Shown: one piece after another, positions 23,139-34,800 of the stretch
Layout: each line of letters starts with the position of its first letter
Position numbering within the stretch: the first letter of the stretch is position 1
Source of the DNA: Gnetum montanum
Lineage: Eukaryota; Streptophyta; Gnetopsida; Gnetales; Gnetaceae
Assembly (NCBI GenBank): GCA_015680685.1
Contig: MNCI01019108.1
Span: 237,445 to 301,444, forward strand
Direction: 5' to 3'
Length of the DNA: 64,000 nucleotides
Position numbers and translations under genes: made by a program
Notes under the pieces: model-generated
Databases searched by the model: none
Told to the model about the DNA's origin: nothing
Seen by the model: only the letters and a program-made list of their open reading frames with translations

Positions 23139-26100
23139 CTACAAATGGAGCCTAGTTCTGGCAACAAGATTCGGCGTAGGTAGCCTTTGCTCATGGAAAA
23201 TTAAGTGATTCCTGCTCTTCCAGCCTGCCCATAACACAACTAGCGCTTTGGAATCTCCACTAATTTTTATCGGAGGCAAAAGCTCAGCCACTCTCCAAAC
23301 CTCGTGCATGAATTTGCAACAATAAATAAAATGTTCAAGCATCTCGGTTTCAACAGAGCAAAGGGGACAAATAGTATTCATATTTATCCCTTGCGTTGTC
23401 AAGAGGTCTTGCACCAACAACACCTTATGCATGATAAGCCATCTAAAAGCCTTAATCTTCTTAGGCAGCCTCACCCACCAAACATCATTCGACCTTGCCG
23501 TTAGCGGGTGCATGTTCTTAATCACCTCCGAAGTATGCTTACCCAACAACGCCTTTGCCTCCATCTCCATAACTTGTTTGCAGATATTTTTCCATAATTG
23601 TGAGCTCCTAGCGTCAGCCTCCCACATGCGGTACTTTGCTACAACAGCCTCACCCATGGGGCCTATCCCTTCTGCTGATCCATGAACTTGTTAACTAGAT
23701 GTTGCATGCCCAGCTTAGCTTCATCTTGGAAGGACAACAACCTGATTGCCCCTATCGTTCTTGGCCTCACCATCAACTCCCAACACACCAAGTGGAGCTT
23801 CCTCCCCCCCTTGCCTCTAGACCAGACAAATTGTCTGATGATCTGGTCTATCTTTTGGATGGTCCCAGTTGGCAGAATAGCCATAGAAGCTGTAAACCTA
23901 GCCATAGCCATAAGCACAGTCGAAGTGAGTAGTATCTTCCATTTTTGAGATAGAAACCAGTTGGTCTAATGAGTTTTCTTTGTTCGCAACTTCTCCACTA
24001 GCCCCAACCATGCTCTCTTAAGTTGCCAGTTGAAAATCGGCATCCCTAAATATGAGTCCCGTAGCTGACTTGGCAAGATTCCCAGCAAATTGCACAATCC
24101 TTTCCCCCACTTGCATCATGGTATTGGTCAAATGGATAGCAGACTTTCCCTTGTTGATTTCAAGACCTAGCTCCAACTCCATCCTTTTTAGGGCCTTCTT
24201 AAGTGCCTTCGCTTGAGGAACTTTTGCCTAAGTCGTATCATCAACATAATGGGCAGCAATGCAGTGGACCCCGATAATGTTCAGCCCCTACATCCCCTTA
24301 GTAGTACAGTAACTCTGCAGAAGATCCACAATCAATATAAACAATGAAGGTGACAATGGGTCTCCTTGCCGCAATCTTCTCTCTAGCGCCTGGAAACCCC
24401 ACAACCTCCCATTGATGTTGAACGAATATTGGCCAAAGCTTTGCATCTGAAGGCACAAATTGACAAACTCAAGACCAAAGCCTTTAAGGAGCATGATCTC
24501 TCTCAACCTTGCCTAGCTCACCATGTCATAGGCCTTGGTGATGTCTAACTTAATACACATTTCAGGAAACTTGGACTGCTGCAACGAGTGTAGAATCTCT
24601 TGGAACAGTAAGACTTGATCTTGCAAGAAATAGCCTTTAACAAATGCCGCATGGTGTTCTCCCACTAGTTTCCCCATCAAAGGCACCAAACGACAAACGA
24701 TCATTTTGGAGAAGAGTCTCAACAAAGTATTATAGACACCAATGGGCCTAAAATGCATTGACGATGTTGGATTTGACACCTTTGGCAAAAGAACAATCCA
24801 TGAGTAGCTGATCTATTTACGGGCCTATTGCCAATGCAGCATGCGATTGAAGGCATCCAACAAATTTGCCCCCAAAATGTCAATGGGCCACCCATGAAGC
24901 CCCAACACCTTATTATTTTGCATTGGCCTCATCGTGGCATCCAACTCCATCCTAGAGAAAGGCCGCATTAGATTTTTAGCATTAGTCAAAATATGCCTCA
25001 CCGGAACAGAAATCCTCTTTGTGCCTCTCTTGTGCCAGATGTTTTCCCAATACGTCCGCACTACCTTGATTGCCTACATTCCTCTTTCCAGCTCATCCCC
25101 TGGTGCTCCTTTGAACATATCTTGAGCTTCTTCTTTGTTGCTCCTTGACCTTTGGTCTTGGCAAAAAAGAAATGCATATTCCAATCCCCCTCATGCAACT
25201 AGGAAACACAAGCCCACTGTCGCCAATATCCTTCCTCCTCCCTGTCTAGCTCTTGTAACTCACCTAACAGCTGTGGCTTCTCATTTGCTAGGTCAGCTCC
25301 ATTTTCCTATAGCCCTTGTATCTCTTGGAGACTAAGCTGCAAGCACACCCTGTAGGCCCTGAAGCCAAATTTCTCTTCTGAGGCTTTGGCTCTAATCCTT
25401 TGTTGCAATAGCTTCAGTTCCTTTTTCAGGAAATCCCATTGTTCGTGATCTATAGAGTAACTTTGCCAAATATCTTGAACTAGCAACCACAACAAGGTTT
25501 ACCTAGCCACGTATGCTCAAAACAAAATGACCTAGGAGCCTAACCCTGACTAGTGCTAAGTTGGCATCGAATGGATCTGTGATTCGAGGCGTGCAGCTTC
25601 TTCCTTGTAACTTTAATGTCAAAGACCAGTAACAACCTCATACTCACCCAGATCCTCTCGATCCGAGACTGGACTAGGTAAAGTTGTGTCTCCTATTGCT
25701 CGAGGTAAATTTGTAGCCTTCAATATCCATGTCCACTAGATCGTGGTCCTGAAGGAAATTTGCACATTTTGATCCTCCAGGTGGATTTGCATTGTCCCCT
25801 CCCATCTTCTCCCATGAGTACAAGCATTGGTTAAGATCCCTGATAAGGACCCATTTGTCTTTATCAGGGATTACCAACACCACCCGCCTCAACTCATGTA
25901 ACCATGCCTCCCAACTTTGCGCCCCGTAAACATTTGTCAGCCAAATGTTTTCCTTGATCATGTGAACCATCTGGCTCCATCTGGAGTCATCCACCAATGT
26001 GATTTGGAGCCTCAACAGAATAGCCAGCCCCCTACATTGCCCCGGCACAGCCCTTGCATGCGACTGTTTGCAAAATCCAATCCTCCCATTGCAGTAGCTT

Positions 26101-26229
26101 CGATTCAACCACCTGTAGCTTCGTCTCTTGTAGACACATCACATCGCATCCCTCATTCCTAACCATCATTTTCAATGTATTTCACTTGTATAGGGTACCC
26201 TGTCCCTTGCAATGCCAAGAAAGAATCTT
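23139..26229 (-). pseudogene. LINE B ORF2: endonuclease, reverse transcriptase, zf-RVT
   Basis: The start is MKILSWHCKG at 26229. Endonuclease blocks: CLQETKL, RGLAILLRL, WLTNVYGAQSWE (near 25925) and RDLNQCLYSWEKMG (near 25820), where the usual GDFN is changed to RDLN. RT blocks: AFRPIGVYNTLLRLFSKM (near 24750), AAFVKGYFLQDQVLL, LDITKAYDMVS (near 24530), LRQGDPLSPSLFIL (near 24370) and YVDDTT (near 24240), so the catalytic aspartates remain. zf-RVT: WWVRLPKKIKAFRW and CPLCSVETEMLEHFIYC (near 23355). Stops interrupt it repeatedly. In this family RT copies element RNA at the nicked target. Confidence 0.85.
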
Positions 26230-26839
26230 CATCGGGAAACAAACATTCGTCTATGGTCCACCGCCTTCAGGGTCCTCTACACTCCCATGTCGATATCTAA
26301 TTGCGTTAATCTCTTCCTCATTGCCAATGCATTTGGCTGACCTACCTTACTCCCCATTGGGGGATCCACAACCAGCCTTGGCACCGATTCGACACTCCTA
26401 GGTTGGACCCCAATGAGATCCCCAGGCTTCGAACAAGAGGACCCTCGACCCAGAGTAATCTAGTCCCCCAACAATGGAAACTCCACACCTTGCACCTCTG
26501 GCATGGCAGGCATCTTACTGATCAGAGTACAAGGGGACTGTGTGGTAGTACCATCCCCCTTGCCCTAGATTGATTAGCCACCACATGTTTTTCCCCTCCA
26601 TCATTCAGCCATTCCGATGCTCTTGCTACTGGGACCCAAGCCCACAACAATTCCCTAGCCTTCATAATTGGTCCCAGCTCTCCTCCTCCAATGGTTGGCA
26701 CCTTGGGCATGGCCCTATTTGCCTGACCAATAGGCGGTGCCACCTTCATCATGTGGCCCTTCCTTCTAACAAGGTTCCACCCACCCTTTGATTGGTGTGA
26801 TAGTCCCTTCAGCCGGACTTGACAGTTCACCATCAAATG

Positions 26840-27252
26840 TGTTATAATCAGATCTAAAAACAATTAGATCTGAAAACACAAATCTGAAAAACACAGATCT
26901 GAAAACACACTACAAATGCTCTAGAGAAATTATTAAAAACCCTACAGATCTGAATAAATCATTAGAGGCAAAATATTGCACTGTAAGAAACACTATAAAC
27001 CACTCTCAAAACATTCCAAACTCTAGCAAACATTTGCTGTGATAACAGAATGAAAGNTCTCCAAGGTAAAACCTTGATACAATGCTTTCACTTTGAAGCA
27101 CACACAAAAGGCTACCCCAAGCCTTTTATTTATGAAGAAACATGAGGACCAAACCCCAATCCTCATACATGTGGGATAAAACACATCCCCACATTAAATG
27201 CAACATAAAAGGAAATACAACAATTAATGTATTTGGCTTCATTTTTCCAACA
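26840..27252. mobile_element. Solo LTR, second copy, inserted in LINE B ORF1
   Basis: It starts TGTTATAATC and ends TTTTTCCAACA like 13734-14333, and is flanked by AAATG on both sides (26835-26839, 27253-27257), an exact 5-bp duplication. A single N at 27057 replaces about 190 bp present in the other copy, so the real length is probably near 600 bp. The sequence is very close to the first copy, which suggests recent activity of this family. Confidence 0.9.
27057..27057. other. Assembly gap (single N) inside the solo LTR
   Basis: Compared with 13734-14333, the text jumps from GAATGAAAG to TCTCCAAGG, omitting about 190 bp. The single N hides a collapsed segment. Confidence 0.8.
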
Positions 27253-28791
27253 AAATGCCCCTTCCCACAAGTCACACACGCAATAGGCAGTCCCTCTCTC
27301 TGCTCCGGTTTCACCACCGTCATATTCTCAAACTGAACCCTTATTTGCTCTTCCCCTGATGCCATGTCCAAAACCACCTCACTGATGTGGTCCTAAGACC
27401 CCAATGACCTCTAGACAGAAATAGGCATATCCAATTTTGTCCATCGAGGCAGTGAAGGCATCAAACTTTATAAACTCTTGAAATAGACCAGCCAATGCCT
27501 TTAGAAAGCCTAGCGTTTAGAACTCTAGGGGCAGATCCAAGATCCAAACCCATATCGGTGCCCGATCAAAAAGATTTGCATCATGGTGGGCTCCAGACTT
27601 CCATGGCACAGTAAAACCATGGGTCCCCCAATAGCATGCACTCCCTGTCTTCCTCTATATGGGAGACAAAAAAACAGCCCGTCGTTTGCTAGAACTCACA
27701 CTTGCACATTCTCCAATCCCCATGCCGCATAGGCCCAATACCTAATTAGATCCATCCTTGGGTGCACACCCTTCGACACGAACTTGCCCATTAGGCCAAG
27801 CTGCAAAGCCTCCTCAGGTAGATGCCAATCTTAAGTCTCATAGTGCCACCCTCCCTCCAGCAAGCCTCGAAACCTTCCTCACTGCCTGATGTCACCATAG
27901 CCCCACCCACCATCCTTGTTGTGCTCCCAGCTGCACCACCTCCTGCTACTTCCTCGGCCACACCTTGCCCTCTAAGCTCCCTTCCTCACGGCCCCTGCCC
28001 TGACCCACCATCAATCAGGTCCATGCTGCTGTTTCTGACACCTGTTGAACCCCTACCAGCTCACTCAGCACCTCCCGCTCTCCCACTCATTTTTCGAAAT
28101 TCTCCTTTGCAACTCATTAGTTATCAGAAAAAAAAAAGAGACAAAGTTAATCATTATTATCATAGTGGTTTTATCCAAATAACATAGGGTAATTCATTAA
28201 GGAATTGACTATAATTTTCTGTGGCCAACTCACGATTTGATGCCATAGTCCTAAAAGTTAATGAATGATATATTTACTGAGATCTTAATGGCCTTTACAT
28301 GTTATCTACTTTTGTGCAAATCAGTTGGGAGTTAATTGTCAATGTTTTCATTCCTCCTGATTAAGTAACTTAGTTTTCTAATACATTTGGATGTCTGAAA
28401 AATTGATCTGATGTGTAGACAATATAATATGAGGGGTAAATTTATGTTCATTTAACTTCAGCCTTTGAATTTGGCGATGGACATTATTAATGTCAAATAG
28501 TAAGTAAATAATTTAATATCAAATTTTATTCATATAAATTTGTTTTATGAATGATCATGCAATTTCATTTTGTAAATCTATAACCATATTTTATCTGTTA
28601 TAAAACTGATTTGTTTATTTCTTTTTTGAAAAATAGAATTCAGGCTTATAATTATATCAGTAAAAGTTGAATAAATCATTTTTCTTTTATTTTTTAAAAT
28701 TTAAATTTCAAACATGCAAATAGTTTGTTTGAGATACAAATACTTGCATATTTAATTTTATAATTTAAATTTGTATGTCTCTAAACTGTAG

Positions 28792-28873
28792 GCTGAAGTT
28801 TCCTCTTCTTTAGAAACAGAAGAATCAGGACTGTCAGAATTAGTATTGAGACACGGCGATTATTTTGGCAATG
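28792..28873 (+). CDS. Thioesterase exon a (end of cNMP-like beta barrel)
   Basis: CTGTAG before and GTAGGT after. It reads AEVSSSLETEESGLSELVLR then HGDYFGN, matching the '..Y-DYFG-G' block of the cNMP-like domain in plant thioesterase II. It ends with one base of a split Gly codon. Confidence 0.88.
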
Positions 28874-31800
28874 GTAGGTTATATGGATTCTTTTCGGTAT
28901 AGAATATGAATGTCTTGTAAGTAAAGGTTTTTTCTCAAATTTTATTAACATTTTTCTCCTATCTTATCAAAAGAAGTTTGCTTTATATGAAGATGTTGAA
29001 GCTGGATTAATATGATGTACAATTGTGGAGAGAAAATTGTATAGTTTGAAATGATGGGAAAAATGTTCAATGGGAAAGTTAGTGCCACATCTTGTTTCCC
29101 ATATGATCAAATTATATGAGATAAATTGCATTCAAAGTTGACATGAAATTCATGGCAAGACTTAAATGATATTGTCATTGTTCATTTTACAATAGTCTCA
29201 AATGATGAATCCTATTTAAGTTTCATGGTGGGGTTTTTTTTTTTGAGAGAATGTTTGGGATTAAATTAAATTACTGGAAAAGAAAAATTAAAAGTACAAA
29301 TTAGGGCCACCAGAGATGGCCAACATAGACCAAACCGCCAACGGGGAGAGACCCCAATGGCAATTCACCAAATGGCCCCCAGCCAAACCCAACATAGACC
29401 CCAATGGCAATTCACCAAAAACAGGGGGGAGCTACCCTGAGCCAGACCCAACATAGACCCCAAACGACAATTTACCAAAAACAAGGCTAGACCAGCCAAC
29501 AGGAAGCAACAAAACAAGGCTAGACCAACCAACAGGAAGCAACGAGAGCAGCACCCTCGCCCATAGGAGGGAAATGTGAACTAGGCCCATGAGACCCTAG
29601 AGACACTATGGGTGCCCAGGCAGCCCATGACATGCGTAGTGCAATCGTTTGAGAGTGTGGAGGATATCCAACATATTGTGATGTAGCTCAGAGTCCACAA
29701 AATTGGTTGCCTACTGGATCACCTACATGGCAACCTCACGATGACTTCGCTTTGCGGTTGAACCCCCACTGTCTGGGTGGAAACGCGTGGACGTACGATG
29801 GATGTGTTGTCTGAGAGCCCTCCACAAGCATTCACAATTTATGCCGAGCACAAAATATGGGCATCTCCCATCTCGAAGCCATTGTTGCATGCTTTGCGCA
29901 TGCGCCTGATCTAGTTGCCTCTGTCTCTATCTTTCTTCTTCCTGCTCCCGAGCCTATTGCGCATGCTCCGTCCTCTCATGTTCTTTGCAAGTGGTCTCCT
30001 CCTGCATCAACTCCTTACGAACCTAGGCACGGAGCTTGTTAGCCATCCAGGCCTAGGCCTCCTTTGCCATCAAGGTTTGCTACTGAAGCAGCTTTTGCTC
30101 CGGCTCCTGGAAGTGGGCTTCCAGGTCAACTTGTGCCCAAATGAGGGTTTCCTCCCATCTAGCCTCCCAAGCCTATCTCTCTTCGGCCTGAGCTGCGGCC
30201 GTCGCTTCCTTTGCCACACGGTTGAGCTCCTCTGCTAGTAGCACATCGTGCCCAGACTCCTCCAATAGAAATGCGTCTGCCACAGCCATAGGGCTCGAAA
30301 TGACCAGCCCTCGAAGGCTAGCCCATTTCTACGTGTACACTACCATAGGCGTTAAACCAACCCTCGATAGGGAGGACCCAGAAGAACCAGATGGACCTGC
30401 CCTCAACTAGGAAGACCCAGAAGGCCCAGATGGTCCCGCCACTGGCCATGCCCCCACTGTCCCCCGCCAAAGGGCCATAATAAGCCCAGAATGGCGCCTC
30501 CTCTTTTGCTGTTGCAAGACAGCCAGAGAAAAGTGGGGCAGGTTAACCTTGGTCCCTAATTTCAAGCATTTCAGGAATGTGAAGTGCGTACCATGAAGCT
30601 TGGATCCATTGCCATACTAGACAAAGAACTGGTCAACCAGCTTAGTAGCTCGACCCCAAACTGGTTGTAGAGCAAACTTGGGCACCTGCCAACTCTGCGT
30701 GTGTGGTACCAACCCACTAAAGAACATGTTAGCGTCCTGCAACCCTTGGGTAGTGGGCAAAATCATTTCACCCTCTGCCTGGGCATCCAGATACCTGGTG
30801 ATTGTCGTCTTTGTTAGGGTAATTTCAACTCCCCAAAAATTCATTTGGTCATCCCACTAGTTGGTGAAAAAGGCATTGTCAGGGGAGGGCCGAGTCACCC
30901 ACCAGCTGCGGGAGGACCAGATCCCACCCACAGTGCTCCACCATCCCCCAGAGCTCGGCTTTAGCCCGAAATGCTACATAGTCAAGTTGATAAGTTGGTG
31001 TTATCCCCATTGCTATCATGATTTTTGCCCACGCTATTCTAGCCTGTGAAACCACCTGCACAGGGGGGGGGGGGGGCGGTGTTGGGGAAAGCCTTTATGA
31101 TTCTGGGCTTTCCAAGCCTCCCATAAAAGTAATGTGGCCTTGGAGTTTCCCAAGAGCGGTAGAGAGGGAAGTCATGCTGTCGTGCACCACATGGCATGCA
31201 TGTAAGGGCACTGAAAAATGAAGTGCATGACGATTTTGGGCCCACCCTCACAAAGACGGCAGGTGACGTCAATATCAAGGCAACGCCTCCTTAAATTTGC
31301 TTGAACAGGCAGGGCATTGCTCTCAAGGAGCCACAGGAAAACTTTAATTTTCTTGGGCAATCACCTTTGCTAGACTTGCTTCCATCCTGGCACCAACGAG
31401 TAGACAGAAGATAAAAGTTGGCGCAACTCAAAATCCAACCACCCCTGCAGTTGCATGTGCTATGCATGGGTGCAAAGTGTTTGCCATGGTCTCAAATTGT
31501 GTGCCCTCATCTGCCACCTGACATACTTGCCATTCATTATTCGCATCCATTGGGCCGTCTCCGCACCTTGGCGGGTGAAACGTAAAAGTAGGCATTGTTG
31601 TCCAAGTGTCATTTTGTCCTTGAACTTGGAGATGCTAAGGCCCCTTGTGGCCTAAGGGTGTGTGATCCGATCCCACCTAGCTAAGTGCAGTTTGCATCCC
31701 CCTCTATTGCCCTACCACACGAAATTACGAACGTGCCGATTAATGGCTTGGATCATGGCCCATGGGGGGGGGGGGGGGGTGGCGACAACAGCCACAAAGC

Positions 31801-34800
31801 GTGGCATTGCCACGAGCACTCTCGATGGCAGCACCAACCATCCTTTTCGAGTAAGAAGTCGGTTCACCCAATGTCCCACCCAACTTTCGATTTTTGCTAA
31901 GACCATCCCCCAAGTTGCACATCGTCCCTAAGCAAAGAGTGGAATGCCTAGATAGGAGTCTGGAGTCATCCTAGAAGGGAAACCCATAATTTGCGTGATC
32001 CGACCCTTGACCTACGTGTCCATGTTAAGGAAGTGTGGAGATGACTTCTCACGATTTATCACTAGGCCTAGCTCATTTGCCATCCACATAAGCACCTAGT
32101 TAATACATTGTGCTTGTGGAACCCTAGCTTGACTAATTAGGATTGTGTCATCGGTGTAGTGTTCAACCAAACAGTCCACCCCAACAATCCTCAAGAGCCC
32201 CACCCATGTAGCCTTGCAATAGTACTTCAATAGGTCCATAGTGATGATAAAAAACAAAGGAGAAAGAGGGTCCCCTTGCCACAATCCCCTTTTGAGGGAT
32301 GAGAGATCCCACAGCTGTCCCCCATGTCGAAGGAGAATGCGGTTGATGATTATAGTGGATCAAACCCTTTCTGCATCATAATGGCGGTAAGCACCTCCCA
32401 ATTGACCGTATCGTATGTCTTTGCAATGTAACTTGAGGCACAGTCCAAGAAATTTTGAGCAATGCAAGGAGTGAAGGAGGTCCTGCATGAGGGGCACTTG
32501 GTCTTGTAGGGTCCACCTCTAAATGAACCTCATCTGGTGATCCCCGACAAGCTTGGGCATGATGGGGACCATCCTCTACATGAGCATCTTGGAGAAAATT
32601 TGGACCAACACATTACAGACCCCTATGGGTTGGAAATGAGCCAGAGAAGAGGCATCAACACGTTTGGGAATGCAGACAATTTGGGAGTAGTTAATCTGCC
32701 GACGGATTTGCTGCTTGGTCAGCATCAGATTAAAAGCGTCAAGAATATTGGGCCCCCCAATATCGAAAAATTCCTTGAAGAATTCAAGGCTCCAACCATC
32801 AGGCCCAGATGCCTTCCCTCCTAGCATAGACCCAATAGTCTGTTTCAACTCTTGCCAAGTAAACAGGTTCAACAATTGAGCGTTGTCGTCTTCCTTCATC
32901 ACCCGCAGAACCCACACTGACATCAGTATTGTGGGCTGTTTTGCCTAGATCGCCCCCAATACATTGCAAACTCTCCAGCAACATCCTTCGGATCATCGAG
33001 TCGGGCCCCCACATTGGTCATCAACACCTGTTGTTGTCTCCACCCACGAGACTTGGCCTTAGCAAAAAAGAATTTTGTTTGTCTGTCCCCCTCCCTAAGC
33101 TACTTGATCCACGATTGTTGTTTCCAATAGATTTCCTCTTCTAAATCAAGTGCCTACAGTTGCATTAGAATGGTCTGCTCCTCATCATGCAGATCCTCCC
33201 CTACCTTTTGTCGGTGTTGCACCTGGGCCAATCTGGATTTAAGGTTTGTACGGCCCATCTGGATAGAAAACTTTTCCTCCACAGGTATGGACTTGATAGC
33301 CCACTTCAGGCATAGGAGCCCTTTCTGAAGAAAGTTCCTAGGGTCCCCTTGGCCCAGTCGGTAGTCCACCCAGATGTCTTCGACCAATGGGTGCAACTAG
33401 GGCTTGAGCAACCAAGTTGCCTCAAAACGAAACGATTGAGGAGCCCGTCTCCTCGGAGGTCTAAGACAGTAAATGAGCGATTGTTGATCCAAGGCAACTC
33501 GCTCCTATCTTGTGACCCGTGCATCCAGTTGCAACAGGAGTTCTACGTTGATCCAAACCTGATTGATTCTAAAGAGGACATGGTCAGCTTCTTTTTGCTT
33601 GTTGCTCCACGTGAATTGACAATTCTCAATGTCCAAGTCAACCAGCGAGTAAGACGACAAGAAGTTTTGAAACTCCTGGGCCCCAAGGGGGCAAGAGTAG
33701 CCTGCACTTGACTTTTCCCAGGCATGGATTCGCTAGTTGAAATCCTCAACAATGAGCCATGCCCAGAGATTCGACAACAACACTGCCACCCGCTTCAACT
33801 CCAACAACCACAACTCCCAAGCTTGGGCCCCATAGAAATTGGTCAACCATAGGCCTAGGGAGGGAATGTGCACAGTCGGGCCCCATTGTGACGAGTCAAC
33901 CAATAGAATTTCAAGAAACAGGGTGGGATTGTAGGCTCTCAGTTGGTTATTTGCACAATTATTTGTTACCTTATTTTTAAAACCAACATCGAGAACAAGC
34001 TTGTGTTTTTGCTCAACTCGATGATTGTCTAATGTATATGATAGACAGGATGCTATATAATTGCTAGTCCTTTGTGTTATTGTTTTCATTGTATATGATG
34101 GGATTGGATTCTATGTAGTTTCTTTTTTTTCTTAATTATATTTCATATTCGACATTCTTATTATTGTTGTCAACATACCATGGTATAGGACCTCTTATAA
34201 CTAACCTCTAAATTTCCATTGCATGTTTTTTTTTTGAATTTTCAGGACATGGGGCTAGACTTACACTAGCAACTAATAAGAATGTTACTCATTATAATGG
34301 TGGGTAGATCGAGGCATTGTTCGTTACATGTTTTGTTGTTGTCACTGCTCGAATGGTCATGTAGGATCTAGGTCATTAATTAGTTGAATAGTGGAATTCC
34401 ATGCACTAATAGCTATGTGATATAGTAGTATGCACTGATAGCAGCATAAAAAATGATTGCGGCATGACTATAGTTTTACATGAGACACTGAAAAAGATTG
34501 CTGCTTACAGGGTTAGGGTTTCTCCCTTTATGATTTTTGACTCCACACTACATTTGTATTTGTCCTACATTGTTTTTGAGAAAAGTTGGGAAATATGTTA
34601 CAGGCAAAAAATAGTTACATGTAGCAGGGGAAAGAATTCCCAAGAGATGATGGGGGAGAGATCCTTAGGAATAGAGGGGGAAAACCCCCAAAGATAATAA
34701 CATGGAAGGACCCTTATCAATTTGTAGATATAGCATAGGAAACAAAAATTGGTTCATCCCAGGGCCCCATGTATACATAGGTCAATTTCAAAACAAAAAC

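Larger units (their letters stand above)
26245..27900 (-). pseudogene. LINE B ORF1, interrupted by a solo LTR
   Basis: DUF4283-like blocks lie near 27550-27420 (VWIWILDLPLEF, LGFLKALAGLFQEFIKFD, FTASMDKIG). Further on, EEQIRVQFENM leads to CVTCGKGH near 27255, the first half of a zinc knuckle. The LTR cuts exactly there and the knuckle resumes with MVNCQVRLKGL from 26835. A proline-poor linker and an acidic tail follow to about 26260. The last stop before ORF2 is an in-frame TAG, unlike the overlapping ATGA of LINE A. Confidence 0.7.
21777..28125 (-). mobile_element. L1-like LINE 'B', nearly full length, split by a solo LTR
   Basis: On the minus strand the order is ORF1 (about 28125-26245), ORF2 endonuclease (26229-25340), RT (about 25061-23663), zf-RVT (about 23657-23200), then an extra domain (about 23138-22440) and a 3' region ending in an A run (T run 21777-21785 on +). 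A solo LTR (26840-27252) interrupts the ORF1 zinc knuckle. Many stops and shifts exist. The extra domain after zf-RVT is shared with copies C, D, G, J and K, but no J-domain-like part is visible here. The element lies upstream of, and antisense to, the thioesterase exons. Confidence 0.85.
29234..33910 (-). mobile_element. L1-like LINE 'C', 5'-truncated, with extra domain, coiled coil and J-like end
   Basis: On the minus strand it begins inside the endonuclease (VDSSQW near 33890) and runs through RT (about 33014-31700), zf-RVT (31360-31170), the extra domain (31060-30560), proline-rich linker and coiled coil (30480-29890), J-domain-like part (about 29890-29640) and a 3' region ending in an A run (T run 29234-29244 on +). 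It lies in thioesterase intron two in antisense. G runs of 14 (31063-31076) and 16 (31764-31779) interrupt it. The best copy for seeing the whole order of domains. Confidence 0.85.
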
